From the NCBI RefSeq assembly GCF_023159225.1, contig NC_063175.1, forward strand, positions 2,672,755 through 2,736,754: a stretch of 64,000 nucleotides of DNA, given 5' to 3'. Of this stretch, positions 34,982 through 46,901 are shown piece by piece. Origin of the DNA: Perognathus longimembris pacificus. Its lineage: Eukaryota > Chordata > Mammalia > Rodentia > Heteromyidae. The position numbers were made by a program, and so were the translations under genes. The notes under the pieces are model-generated. The model did no database searches, was not told the origin of the DNA, and was given only the letters and a program-made list of their open reading frames with translations. Position 1 is the stretch's first letter. Each line of letters begins with the position of its first letter.

Positions 34982-36373
34982 AAAGAATACTATTTTATTT
35001 GTGCAATTAGAAAGTAGTTTGAGGGAAAAATATAATGTATTTCTTTAAATACCTAGCTGTGCAAAGAAAAAGACTACACAAGACCTGCCCCCAAGAAGCT
35101 GATGGGGACATGGAAGGTTTTTTTTAAATGGTATATAAAAGCTGTAACACACTATGTATCATGACGAAATAAAAATAAATGGCTACAGAGGAAAGACACA
35201 GATCATTTTACTTATTAATAAGCAAGAAGGTATAATTTAAGTTATGAATTCAGAAAAGATATATTGTAGGGGAGCCCCCATTCACTGTGCAGCAATGAGA
35301 CAAAGAACCACTGTGTTGGGGGTATCCTTTGCCAGATTCCTCAGAACTTTGACTCCTCAGGCTTTGGATTCCTACTTTTATATAATAGAAGAACATTGCA
35401 GTCTATGCATCTAAAATTCCCACTGAACAGTCAGAACAGCACCCCCAGCCTCAGTACCGCATCATGTTAAGATGGCCAGGCCCACAGTGATGATTCCTCA
35501 GTCACCGCACCTGCATCTTATGGCTTATGTAGGAAAAGATCATGTTTAGTCATGATTGGGAGTTCTTTGGTGATTCTGAATTATTCATCAGCATATTTTT
35601 TTAAAAAGGCAAAACAGAGGGGAACTTTTAAAGAAAGGAGAAAAAAGTGAAGGAGAAAAGGATTCCAAAGTGCTGGAAGAGCTTGGGAGAAGAAACAAAC
35701 AGGACCCATAATCATAGGGGAGATTGATGTCAGAGTACTTCTAAACATCTGAGAGCTCAGAGTCGGAAGGCTCAGGTCACTGTCCTACTGATTTCCCTCT
35801 GATATCCTTTATCTTTCTCAAAGGAAATGAACTTCTCAGTGTCCCTGAACAGGGATTTAGGCACTGTGGCTGCTATGTGAGCGATCTATGACTGAGGAGC
35901 TCCAGCTCCTTGATTTGAGATCCCCAAGCTATACTGTGTGCTCACCCAATGAGATCTTGTGATAGTGCAGATTCTGGTTCCAATCAGGATGAGGCCTATA
36001 ATGTCATCAAGCTTCCATGGTAGACTGAGGCCACTGGGCAATGGACCACACCCTCCAAGTAGCAAAGTCTAGGATAGGCCTTAATCTGGGAACACAAGTT
36101 ACAGTTTGTGCTGCCTGTTCACTGTACAGCACTACAAGCCAACAGAAATTCCAAGGCTATATTTCTAATTGTATCTACCATAAATCACATCTTAAATCAT
36201 TACACATCACATTGAAAACATCTAGGACACATAATCCACAGCCTAAATTTATCATTATTTCCTTTTTTTAGTCTGTCACTTATTTCTCTTCTTTTTTCTT
36301 GGAATTATCACTTTAAAGAATTAAAGGTTCAAAATAAATAACAATAATAGAAATATATTCCCTTTTATCAGGT
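34982..36373. other. Unique DNA, nothing identified
   Basis: No gene or repeat recognised in 1.4 kb. Coding frames are short and unlike any family. Confidence 0.45.
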
Positions 36374-36951
36374 AAAGACTTCTGTCCTTTACCAACCAAA
36401 CTGGATGGTACCAGGCCAAATGACGAATCAGGGACCCCTGACTACTTCGCCCCTTTTCAGCAGGAAGTAGTTCCAGAAAAAACAACCTCCACCCATACTC
36501 CCAGCCTGGTATCCCTCCTCTGTTATTAATAAACAACAAAAGGGGGAGATATGGGGCATGCCCACCAGGACGCCTTGCATCATTAAGAGGCGGTTCTAGC
36601 TTGCTCCACCTATTTTCCCAGCCCTGGAGCCGCATGGCTGTTAGCCCCACCTGCCTTCTGAGTCTGGAACTGGAAAGGCGGCTCTAACTGGCCCCTCCTC
36701 CCAGCCTCGGGACCACGGGTAGCCAAGATGGCCACTGGTGGTGAGGCAGTCCTGTGAGCTGTGATGTAGATTTAGGCCATCCCTTAGGGAGGTCCCTTGG
36801 CCCTCCACCCCTGATGGACAGCTCAGGCTGTCACTCATAGCCCCTAGCTAGGTACACTACACCCCTCCCCTTCCTGCCTCTCTCTAGCCTTTATAAGTGT
36901 GATTCCTCCCTGAATAAACAAGACTGCATGAACAAAAAAAGACTTCTGTCC
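36374..36951 (+). mobile_element. Retroposed ERV 3' mRNA end (processed copy)
   Basis: A short stretch of internal ERV sequence (36388-36537) leads into a polypurine tract AAAAGGGGGAGA (about 36538-36549). A GC-richer U3-like region follows (36550 on), with a TATA-like TTATAA at 36891-36896, AATAAA at 36913-36918, and about 15 bases later an A run instead of U5. AAAGACTTCTGTCC lies at 36374-36387 and 36938-36951. Stopping in poly(A) without U5 and carrying a 14-bp duplication indicates L1-type retroposition of a polyadenylated ERV transcript, not retroviral integration. The closely spaced TATA and AATAAA imply a very short R, as in betaretrovirus-like (ERV2) elements; that family call is inference. 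Confidence 0.75.
36550..36933 (+). promoter_or_regulatory. ERV LTR U3-R segment (within the retroposed copy)
   Basis: Begins at TATGGGGCATG after the purine tract; the first bases deviate from the usual TG start. It is GC-rich relative to its surroundings, with a pyrimidine-rich stretch (36860-36888), TTATAA and AATAAA near the end. U5 is absent because the copied transcript ended here. It holds core promoter motifs, but whether it has any activity is unknown. Confidence 0.65.
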
Positions 36952-37144
36952 TTGTGACTCTTCCCATGTCCCAAGCCTACCAGCATTTAAGTTCTTAGAA
37001 AAGAAAAATACTTCTCTTCTGTCTTAAGATATACCATCACATGGCTAAAATAAAGGGTGGAAACACAGGTTCTAAAATACTCAATCTCAAATTTCCCCCT
37101 CAAGGCCTCATGTGTCTGAATCACTACTCTATCTTTTAACTTTG

Positions 37145-37752
37145 AAAAAAATAAAGAAAATTATACTATTGAAGTGAGCCAGACCTAAAGAAACATGGAC
37201 TCTATGGTCTCCCTCATAGAGAATAATTAGTACAGGTTTAAGCTAGTCAAAGCAGAGGATCACAAGAGCCCAATAGCTATGCCCTTATGAACACATAAGA
37301 TGATGTTAAGTGAAATGAACTCCATGTTATGGAAACGAGTGTTATATCACTGTTGTAATTATTTTCAACATGCTATGTGAAACCATAGCTTTTTAGTTGG
37401 TGATCCTTTGTATCCCCTTCTTTGTGGTGGCCCCCATACTATCACCGTAATCATCTGAGCACCCTGGATACTGCATATACTGGTATTAGAACTAGGGAAG
37501 GTAAAGGGAATATCAAAATCGAGAGACAAAGGATAAAAAGACAAACGACTCCAAAAGCAATACTTACAAAACCATTTTGTGTAACCAACTGAACTACTCA
37601 TGGGTGGAGAGGGGACAAGGGAGGGGGGCAGAGGAAAATGAGGGAGGAGATAACAAATCGTTCAAGAAATTCAGCAACTGCCTTACGTATGAAACTGTAA
37701 CTCCTTTGTACATCACTTTGACAAGAAATAATTATTCAAAAAAAAATAAAAT
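37145..37752 (+). mobile_element. 5'-truncated L1 tail, plus strand
   Basis: AAGTGAGCCAGACCTAAAGAAAC is the ORF2 end and the stop is at GAATAATTAG. The 3' UTR has a G-rich tract (37602-37628) and ends CATCACTTTGACAAGAAATAA with an A-rich tail. It is similar in divergence to the copy at 26463. Possible short TSD around AAAATTAT, not convincing. Confidence 0.85.
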
Positions 37753-37959
37753 TATCAGTCACCTCATTTTAAAAAAAAAAAGCTTGCTGTCCCCTAAAAC
37801 CACAGTCCAACAATTTAATAGTCCTTTCTGTCACTAGTAGTTTTTTGCCATTGTTGTTAATATCATTTTAGCTAATGTTGAACTCTTGCTACATGCCAAA
37901 CATGAGTGCTAAAAAACAGAAATTCATTGTCTTAATTTTTTTCTCAAATATAAAATAAC

Positions 37960-38196
37960 TTTTCTTTTTGGTGCTGGTCCTGGGGTCTGAACTCTGGGCC
38001 TGGGCACTGTCCCTGAGCTTCTTTTTGCGCAAGGATGCCACTCTACTACTTGAGCCACATCTCTACCTCCAGCCTTCTGGCAGTTAATTGGCGATAAGAG
38101 TCTCACAGACTTTTCTCACTGACTTTGAACCATGATCCTCAGATCTCAGCCTCCTGAGTAGCCAGGATTACAGGCATGAGGCACCAGAGCTTGGCT
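37960..38196 (-). mobile_element. Geo-type SINE, minus strand
   Basis: On the plus strand: GGTGCTGGTCCTGGGGTCTG, reversed 3' module, GCAGTTAATTGGCGATAAGAG linker, then CCATGATCCTCAGATCTCAGC and CTGAGTAGCCAGGATTACAGG, the reversed 7SL-like head. Near full length; TSD not clear. Confidence 0.85.
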
Positions 38197-38216
38197 AAAA
38201 TGATTGTTAATCCCTT

Positions 38217-38351
38217 CCTATTTTATAGAAAGTTAAATAACTTGTCAGAGGATCATACAGATAGTTATCAGCTGACCTTGGATTAACTCAGAACTGTTTG
38301 ATTCCAAAGTACTAGAATTCCCACTTCTGTGTTATGCCTGTCATCATTACA
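38217..38351 (-). repeat. MIR SINE, minus strand
   Basis: TATTTTATAGAAAGTTAAATAACTTG, CAGAGGATCATACAG, TATCAGCTGACCTTGGATTAA and GTTTGATTCCAAAG follow the antisense MIR core. It abuts the Geo SINE at 37960. Confidence 0.65.
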
Positions 38352-40394
38352 TGCTACAACACTAAGTTAAATGTCTTAGTTACTTAACTATAATACATAC
38401 ATATGGTTGCTTGTTTTCAGAAATTTGTTCACTCCAGTCTCAGCAACTCTCCAACAAAATGTCATCTATAATTTCTAGCCATTTCTGTTACTGTGCTATA
38501 TTTAAATGAAAAAGTTTACTGAAATCAAGAGCACATATCTCTCCTAACACTATATAGAGCCAAAAAGGGTACACTCACCCTGGTTTTTCAAAGCAGAATT
38601 TCTATAATCATTCTATGATGCCTCATTTTCAGATACTTCTCAAAACAATGGGAAGAGTGCATGCAGTATTTGTCTTTGTTTTGATATCGCAAAGATATTT
38701 CCGTGCGTGAGTGGGGACAGGATTTACACGTAGGACTCAGCTACCCCCTGGGAAGCTGGTCTTAATAGTCTTCCAGATGGCCTTCCATGTTAAATGAATG
38801 TTTGAACTCTGTTGGTGGTTCCTTTTAGTACTCAATGGAAAACATGAGACCTTTATGTTCCATAGTCTGTCAGCTCTGATTACAGGATGAAAGCTAACAG
38901 CTTCTTTCACCAAATTGCATCTTGGCAGTTAATAGCTGTGATCCACTTTCCAATGATTATTTGAAAACCCATTAAAATGAAGAAAATCAAGAGGGTGATG
39001 TTCATCTGAGACGATGGATGTAAAAATCATTTCTTGCTTTTTAGATATAATGACACTGTGTTCAAAAAGACAAATATGCAGTAATAAGTTTTATGCTATG
39101 AACAAAAGACTTGTATGTTTCTCAAATAAATGCTTTGTTCTTAACTCACATGAAAAGCATATTGCTTTCATCTATATTTTCTTACTTTTCAATTGAAAAA
39201 TGTAACTAGAAGCTGTCAAAGGCTTTGTCAAGCTTTCAGTTTGTCTTGGGCAGAAACTAGATATGTCAATTCTTGTATTGAAATTGTCTTTGAAATATTT
39301 TTTCTCAACTTTAAAGGTAAACTCTGCACAGATAACTCAAAAACCAGTTGATCTGCCATCCTTTCAAGAACAGAGAAAAAGACCTGTGCTTAGCTGACTA
39401 ATGAAACATCATTGCTTTTAAAAAAAAAAAAAACTACTTGCACTATGTTAAGAAACACCGCTGGAAAATGTGAAGAAGAAAACTCAGAAATTAAATATTT
39501 ATGCACCGGTGTACCTGGCTCTGTAACAAGAGAAAAAAAATGTCCACTTAGACTTAGGTCATCACTTTTTACTTAAGCATATTTTTTGTTATTGTTACCT
39601 TAATAAAATAAACATGTAGTCTTTTATTTATTAATGAGACATCTCCATATTTTCATTTAATTATAATACAGTACAAATAAGAGGACATGAAAACACATGA
39701 TTGTAGAAATAAATTGCTTAAAAAATATATCTAGGGAAAGATCAAATCTTAGATTGTGGTATCCCCCAGTTGGTGTGAAGTAAGTAGAAAAGAATGGGAA
39801 AAGCCTTCTAGCAACTTTTAAAAAAAACTTTTGAACATGAAAACCTAATGGTGTGATTTTTTTTCTTCCATTTGGAAAAAAATGACTTCCTTTTTTGGCA
39901 CAAGGAAAGAAGAAGTTTAAAAAGAGCACCAAAAAACTATATTTTCTATCTATAAAATTTAGGTGCATATATGTAAAAAGATAAAACTTGATCAAGAACA
40001 ACATACAAAGCAATGGCTCGAGCATATGGTCTGAGACATTCGAATTCAGATAATTTCCCAACATACAGTTGTCAGAATTTGTTCCAAAATTATTCTACTC
40101 CACTTGATTGATACCCAACTTTTAGATAACAGATGAATAATAAACAAAGCAGAGGAGCATTTTAATCAACATAATGACTAATGCATCAACAGCCTCAAAT
40201 CCATTCTATCAAATTTTGTTTCATCCTTTACATAAGCCAAATTTATCGTTCCACTTTAATATAAGTCCTTCCTAAGTCATCTTTAGTAAACTATATTTCA
40301 ACCAAAAAGAATATATCCCTGCATTACTGATGCTAAGAGAACAAAAATGACACTAGGAGAGAAAGTGGTTCTAGGATATGCTGCAGAAAGTGCA
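38352..40394. other. Unique AT-rich DNA, nothing identified
   Basis: Two kilobases without a recognised gene or repeat. The minus-strand frame at 39657-40064 is T-rich and unlike any family. Confidence 0.45.
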
Positions 40395-40399
40395 TTGTG

Positions 40400-40843
40400 C
40401 GCACTAAATGATGATGCTAAGTGAAATGAACTCCATGTTATGGAAATGACTGTTATGTCATTGTTGTAATTACTTTCAACATGCAATGTGAAAGCGTAGC
40501 TTATTACTGATGATCCTCTTGTATCCCCTTCCTGTGGTTGTACCTGTACTATCTCTGTATCTTATCTGAGTACATTGGAAACTGTGTATACAGGTATTAG
40601 AACTAAGAAAATGAAAGGGAATACCAAAATTGAGAGACACAGGATAAAAAGACAAATGACTACAAAAGCAATACTTGCAAAACTGTTTGGTGTAAACCAA
40701 CTGAACAACTCATGGGAAGAAAGGGAAAGGGGGAGGGGAGAGGAGAGGTAACAAACAGTAAAAGAAATGTATCCAATGCCTAATGTATAAAACTATAAAC
40801 TTTCTGTACATCAGTTTGACAATAAAAATAAAAAAATAAAAAA
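40400..40843 (+). mobile_element. 5'-truncated L1 tail, plus strand
   Basis: Starts in the 3' UTR at ATGATGCTAAGTGAAATGAAC, with a G-rich tract (40719-40745) and an ending CATCAGTTTGACAATAAAAATA plus A-rich tail. No TSD found. Confidence 0.85.
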
Positions 40844-40901
40844 AGACATTATAAGGGGAAAAAAATCAAGCTGAAAGACCAAGGCTCACAAAGTCCAGGG
40901 A

Positions 40902-40907
<6 letters not shown>

Positions 40908-40945
<38 letters not shown>
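40908..40945 (+). repeat. (TG)n microsatellite
   Basis: About 19 TG units, just after the L1 tail at 40400. The open frame across it is a repeat artefact. Confidence 0.97.
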
Positions 40946-40946
<1 letters not shown>

Positions 40947-41267
40947 AATGTGTCAAATAGAAAACACTGTCTTCTTTCTTGCACAAGTTCAGAACCCAGA
41001 ATGCAAATCAAAATAGCACTTTTATTACATACAAGAATATTTGGACAAGTGTCTACAAGCTTGCCAACATTCAGGAATCAAAAGTTTGAGAAAGCTACAG
41101 AGGGAAAGTTTCGAGGCATAGGCCACAAAAGCTGCCTTCCACTAGTCTGGGATAGAAAGAGAAGAAGAAAATCCTGGTAAGAGTTGAGTTTTATCCAACC
41201 AAAAAACATGTATGTATGAACATATACCACTTAACAAGAAACTCCCTTCTTAAGAATTGTTCTAGAG

Positions 41268-41474
41268 GGGCTGGGGATATAGCCTAGTGGCAAGAGTGCC
41301 TGCCTCGGTATACCCGAGGCCCTAGGTTCGATTCCCCAGCACCACATATACAGAAAACGGCCAGAAGCGGCGCTGTGGCTCAAGTGGCAGAGTGCTAGCC
41401 TTGAGCGGGAAGAAGCCAGGGACAGTGCTCAGGCCCTGAGTCCAAGGCCCAGGACTGGCCAAAAAAAAAAAAAA
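41268..41474 (+). mobile_element. IDL SINE, young subfamily, 16-bp TSD
   Basis: Full length with several CpG sites intact (CCTCGGTATACCCGAGG, AGAAAACGGCCAGAAGCGGC), the GAGCGGGAAGAAGCC variant and a pure A tail. AAGAATTGTTCTAGAG at 41252-41267 and 41475-41490 is an exact TSD. One of the most recent insertions in the window. Confidence 0.95.
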
Positions 41475-41490
41475 AAGAATTGTTCTAGAG

Positions 41491-41895
41491 AAGTCTTTCT
41501 ACATAATCTTGAGAACTCATGGAGACATATTCTTCCTAATTTCCCCCCTAAGTATTCCGCTAACCCACTGGATTTAACTCCCCAGCCTTCTGTCAACTAG
41601 GAAAGTCATGATTCCTTCTAAAAGATCAGAAATTTATTAGGATAATTATGGGCCAGCTGCGCGAGCTCTTACATAAGTACCCACCATGGTTGTTTTCTAC
41701 ATCAACCTGATAACACTCATAAATAGTACTGTGTTTTTTTTTCCCAAAATGTTCTAACATTGATATGGAAACCTGACCAATTCAATTAATTCTAAGGTCA
41801 TCTTTTGTATAAAATTTTCATTTCAAATGTCTGGTAACATCCAACATAGCCCATCATAGTTCCTGCAAAGATATTGACATCAAGCAACTTCATTA
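41491..41895. other. Unique DNA, nothing identified
   Basis: No gene or repeat recognised between two SINE insertions. Confidence 0.4.
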
Positions 41896-41910
41896 AAAAA
41901 TGCCACCATG

Positions 41911-42145
41911 GGCCAGGCACCAATGGCTCAAGTCTGTAAGCCTGCCTACTCAGCAGGTTGATTTGAGGATTGTGGTTCAAAGCCAGCCTGGGCAGAAAAG
42001 TCCCCCTGAGACTCTTATATCCAATTAACCACTCATAAAAACAGAAATGGAGCTGTGAATCAAAGTGGTAGAGTGCTAACCTTGAGTGAAAGAGCTCAGG
42101 AACAGCACTCAGGTCCCAAGTTCAAGCCCCACAATCAACAACAAC
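41911..42145 (+). mobile_element. Geo-type SINE with 15-bp TSD
   Basis: GGCCAGGCACCAATGGCTCAAG (7SL-like head), ACTCTTATATCCAATTAACC linker, 3' module and a CAA-rich tail. AAAAATGCCACCATG at 41896-41910 and 42146-42160 is exact. Confidence 0.93.
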
Positions 42146-42160
42146 AAAAATGCCACCATG

Positions 42161-43909
42161 TGTAAGACTCATAAATGTAAATTCAAATTAACTTCGGCTG
42201 TAAACTTTCTTAAGGGAAACTTAATGCCTTAAAATTAAATTTCTTCAGAGGTCCACAGGATTTAAAGTCTAAAATAATTCCATCCAAAATAAAATCCCTT
42301 CATTCTGCAAATTAAATGCCCAAAGTTGTTGCAATGCAAAATAAAAATGTCTTATCCTTGCAAGTGAGACCTAATTCTCAAACTAAAATCTCATAATCAT
42401 TATTTCAAAACTTCCTAAACCTACCAGTTTCAGAGAGAGCTGTCTTACTCTAGACTTAGGTTTATTTGTCCTTCTGCAGTAGCTACTGTCGATCTTCTTT
42501 ATCTTCCATAGGAACATGGATCATTCTCATAGGGCTTCAGAATTAAAATCAGTTTCTCATTATAGAAAAACGTAAAATTGATAGATGTATGCGATCTATG
42601 ATATTTTTTTGTTCTACACCCTAATTTAAAGCATGCAAGTATTCTCCAACCTCTTGGAGAGGCCAGCATTGTTCTAACCTAGGGAGAGTTACATTCCCAG
42701 AGTTATTCATATTCCCAAAGCCATGTTAGATGCATGATATCCGCAGAGAAAACTAGAGTGAGAATGTTTCTCATGTCAGCCTAGCCAGGAACCCAGACAG
42801 TCCCGGAATCCATGAGTTGAAAACATTTCATTCATAAGGAAGTACTACAGGCTCTGGCAGTCCTGTGAAATCCTCATAGGGAAGAGCACACAGCCTACAT
42901 ACATCATCTCTGCTGGGAGGACATTTCATGAAGACAGTCTTTTGAGTGAGGTAATGGCAAACCAATTCACCAAATCAGGTTTGCGATCCATAGCTTTCCA
43001 TATGCGAATTTTCTATACTTCTGTGATTTTGGTGCTTCTGGCCCCTGACTGCTGTGTCTACCATGGACTCCATCAAGTGCCATGGCCTTGACTGTCTCTT
43101 TAGAAACAAACATGTCCACCTCTGCATCCTTCTATCTCTTTCCAAACCTTCTGAGTATGGAAATCCTTGGGACCATAGACAGGTGTCCTCTGGGAAATTT
43201 TCCTTTCATTCCACACTCACTTCAAGTGGAGAATCACAGAATCCTTAAGTGACAGGTCTAGTGATGGCTTTGAAGCTGGGGTTTCTAGTCTTAAGGAGGA
43301 GTCACATGTCTAAAGTACTATGCTTGAGACCACACACTCTGTCATTTCCAATGTGCTGGGCTGTGGTCAATATTTCTTCCCCACTATGTTTCTCTGTAGC
43401 AATGGGGTATTATCTCTAGCATGTCATTTTCTTCCTTCTTTCAAACATCCTTTCACCTGGATTCCATTTCATCATCTTATTAGACAATCTGCCTTTCCAT
43501 CTCTACTGTATGTGGGCTAAATGCTTCCTGATCTGAGATCCTTGTTTCTTTCACCTCCACATCTTGCCCTATATTTTTTTCCTAATATATTACATTGTCT
43601 TAGGTTAGGCTCTCCCAGAAAAAAAATCTTGAGCGAAGGATTTGAATATAATTGAGTTCTGAATTAAATGCTGAAGGACTGAGGAGGTTGGAAGAAGCAT
43701 GCCTGGAAGAAATGTTATTTTGTTTCTGTTACTTTTTTAAAAAAATGTATAATGTTATACAAAATCCAGGAGCTAGCAAATTAAATTTACATATTGGTGT
43801 TTGTCTAGAGAAGAGAGAAGAGAGCCAGGCAGGTAAGCTGACACATTTTTCCTACTTCTCAAAGACTGGAACCAACTGAAAATAGAACCAATTGGAACCA
43901 ATTGAAAAT
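42161..43909. other. Unique DNA, no family assigned
   Basis: No gene recognised. The part at 43000-43450 looks less random than its flanks and may be an old interspersed repeat, but I could not assign it. Confidence 0.4.
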
Positions 43910-43913
43910 GGAT

Positions 43914-44111
43914 AAAAGTGAGGAGCATAGTGGAAGTTATCTATAATCCCAGTTACAAGGGAGATAGAGCCATGAAGATCTCAAGTTCAAGGTCAACCTG
44001 AGAAAAAGTTAAGTAGACATAATCTAAAAAGTAAAATAAAAAATAAAACAGGTTAGAGGTGTAGCTTAGGTGGTAGAATGCTTGTTTAGCAAGCTGAAGG
44101 TAAAATGAGAG
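43914..44111 (+). repeat. Old composite SINE: B1-like part followed by ID-like part
   Basis: GTGGAAGTTATCTATAATCCC, AGTTACAAGGGAGATAGAGCC, CTCAAGTTCAAGGTCAACCTG is a diverged 7SL/B1 body. After an A-rich linker, GGTTAGAGGTGTAGCTTAGG, TGGTAGAATGCTTGTTTAGCAAG is an ID/tRNA-like head. The B1-plus-ID order resembles the B1-dID type of some rodents, though two separate insertions are possible. Confidence 0.55.
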
Positions 44112-45834
44112 GACGGGAGGAAGGAAGAGAGAGAGGGGGGAAGAGCAGGGTAGGGAAGGAGAGAACAAGGGAGATAAGGAGGAAGCAGGAGAAAGTAGAT
44201 GAAGGGATTAGGCAGATAAAATGTTTAAAGTATTTCCTTGGTTCTAGTTATGCCCCTTGACAAGGATTTGTGCACAAGCTCGATTGAATTCATCTCCTAA
44301 ACACAAGACAATGTCAATGATGTTTTATATCACTTGACCCAGCACTATGGTGACTCTGAAAATCCAAAATAATGCCATGCAACTTTAACATGAACTTTCA
44401 TGCCTAATGCCAGGCTAGGGAGCAAAGATTTGTGGTGTCCTTTAAAAAATTCTACTCTTCTGAAATATGTGTCCACCAATTCAATTTCTCACTACTGGAG
44501 ATTTCCTATTGAGTTTCTGACACCTGGAACTCTCCTACTCTCACTTATAAACTTTACTCTGGATTTTAAATATTCTTTTATGATTTAATGCACTTTTAAA
44601 AAATATTTTACCAAGGGTTTTTTGGTGCCTAGTGTGGCAGTCATAGAAGACTGTGCTCAATCTTCACTGATCAAAAGTCCAATTAATGAGATGAGCAAGG
44701 CGATGTAGGAAATGTCTCTGACTCTGATGGGGTAATAGGAACCTTGACAATGGCATGCATGCCTTTGAGATGCAATGAGAGACATATAGGAAAGACTGAA
44801 GACTGGCTGAGACAATGTCACATTTCTCCAGCCAAGATGGATTTGCTCTCACTTCATTTCAAGACGGACTAGACTTCACATTCTTCCTTCTTTTTGCTTT
44901 CTACCCTGAAACCTCAACAGTGGTTGGTTCCCCAACTGGCTCCAGATTTTGCAATCTCCTGCAAAAAGTGATATGTACTATACCAAAAAATGAAATCAGA
45001 TTTCTTTTACTCATTGACTCCTTTCTGTAGGTGAGAAGAGTTGTTAAGTTGGAGTTGTTAATGGATGGTAAAGGGGTTGTCACCTCTCAGCCAGATCTGA
45101 CAGGTACAGTGTACAAATACTTACTCATTAGCCCCAGGCTTTATTGCCAGTACCCATGCCTACTGCCTGGCTTTCAATGTAAAAATCTGCTTTTTATTAA
45201 TCAAGAGCTGTGATATAGCTTACATCATTGTCCTTAGCAGGAGATGTTTACTTTCAGGAATTGAACATTGTCTGCAGTGTTTTCAACATGTGAGGTCTTA
45301 TTTCCTAGAAGAAACGTAGAATTTCTCTAAAAGCATTTTAAACACAATCTCCAGTTCTAATAAAGTAAGAGTGCAAAAAAGTGGATTTTAAAATTTTTCT
45401 TCTTAGACTGTTATCAGGTCTGCAGGGAAATATCTATTTCTAATCTTTATGCCCTACATAGCCAGTTTGGGTGGCCCTGGAAGTGAAGGCTTAATTTGGA
45501 AAATAGTCTTGTATTAACTGGTCTCTTCATTTTGTTTTCCTTTTAAACTGATAATGTCACATTTTTCATAAGTCCTTTTAAAGTAGGAAAAGAATGAAAA
45601 TCAAATATATATGTAGCTTCAATGCAAATAGTTTATTGAAACAGACATCTAGAAATTTATACCACTGTTGCTTATTTTGTCAAATTCCTTGAAACCAAAA
45701 CTACATATAGGACAGTAAGTACATTGAATTTATAAGAATGAAATTTTTCTGTTTACATCATACTAAGTATTCTGTGACAATTAAAAAAATACTACCCTGT
45801 TTTAAAAATGTTGGAGAATCCTTTCCTATCCAAG
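44112..45834. other. Unique DNA with a short purine-rich stretch
   Basis: Purine-rich low-complexity sequence lies at 44108-44215. No gene or repeat family was recognised in the rest. Confidence 0.45.
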
Positions 45835-46424
45835 GTATTTCTTTCCATGGTTTCAGTTACCTGAGGTTTTAAAATATTATGTGGAAAATTCTACAAAAAC
45901 AAACCCTTCAAAAGTTTTCAGCTGTGTGCCATTCTGAGTAGCCTGTTAAAATTCTGTAGAATTCTGCCCAAGCACAGCCAGTACATGAGTCAGCCCTCTG
46001 TCTAGCACATTACAGGTCACTTAGCAGCCAAGGTGGCTGTGTAGTACTGTAGCTCTTATGTAGTAGCCTAATGTGATATCACAATGCCTACATCATCCAC
46101 CTAACCAATCTCATGACATTGAATCATCTCACATCATCATTGGAACAAGGGTAATTATGGTTCAATAAAACATTGTGAAAGAGAAAGACAAAAGGACCAC
46201 ATTCATATAACTTTTATTGTAGCATGTTGTTATTCCTGTCCAATTATTCTCAGTATTTGTTATTAAATTGTTTCACTTACAAATTAAACTATGCCACCCG
46301 TATGTATGTGTAGAAAAAACAAAGCATATACAGAGTCCAGTGCTCTTCATGGTTTTAAGCATTTACTTGAGATCATGAAACTTGTCCCCCAAGGACAAGG
46401 ACAGATTATTGTATGAGAGGATAT
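45835..46424 (+). repeat. Tigger-type (Tc1/mariner) DNA transposon relic
   Basis: The 5' part (CATGGTTTCAGTTACCTGAGG, TTATGTGGAAAATTCTACAAA, GCCATTCTGAGTAGCCTG, GTCACTTAGCAGCC) and the 3' end (GAAACTTGTCCCCCAAGGAC then GATTATTGTATGAG) match the ends of a Tigger/MER2-like element. The middle has no transposase frame, so it is a non-autonomous or internally deleted ancient copy. Confidence 0.65.
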
Positions 46425-46684
46425 GGGAGCCCAGTCTTCCCATTTTTCTATAGAGACTATTCCCTGAATATTTCTGAAAGTTAATTCTGTTGAAAGTGTG
46501 TCTTCTTGTCTCCATACTCTCCTCTTTTCACAAGCTAGCATACACCATTTTTCCCTTTAGCCAGCATATCCCAACTTTTTGAATTATGAACATTTTCTAT
46601 TCCTAAATAAGTTATGTATATCACCGTTAGGAACTTTACTTACTTTTTATGTGGATAGATTTGATTTTTAAAAAACTAACATTC

Positions 46685-46893
46685 GGGGGCTGGGAATATG
46701 GCCTAGTGTCAAGAGTGCTTACCTCGTATACATGAAGCCATGGGTTCGATTCCTCAGCACCACATATATAGAAAACAGTCAGAAGTGGTACTGTGGCTCA
46801 AGTGGCAGAATGCTAACCTTGAGCAGAAAGAAGCCAGGGACAGTGCTCAGGCCCTGAGTTCTAGGCCTAGGACTGGCAAAAGAAAAAAAAATC
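46685..46893 (+). mobile_element. IDL SINE with short TSD
   Basis: GGGGCTGGGAATATGGCCTAGTG, B-box GGTTCGATTCC, GAGCAGAAAGAAGCC variant and an A-rich tail. CTAACATT occurs at 46676-46683 and 46894-46901. Older than the copies at 41268 and 51033. Confidence 0.9.
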
Positions 46894-46901
46894 CTAACAT
46901 T

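Noticed and set aside
36321..36650. Minus-strand 109-codon frame
   Set aside because: It runs antisense through the retroposed ERV segment and has no ERV or host protein features.
39657..40064. Minus-strand 135-codon frame
   Set aside because: Low-complexity Phe/Leu-rich translation of AT-rich DNA with no motif.
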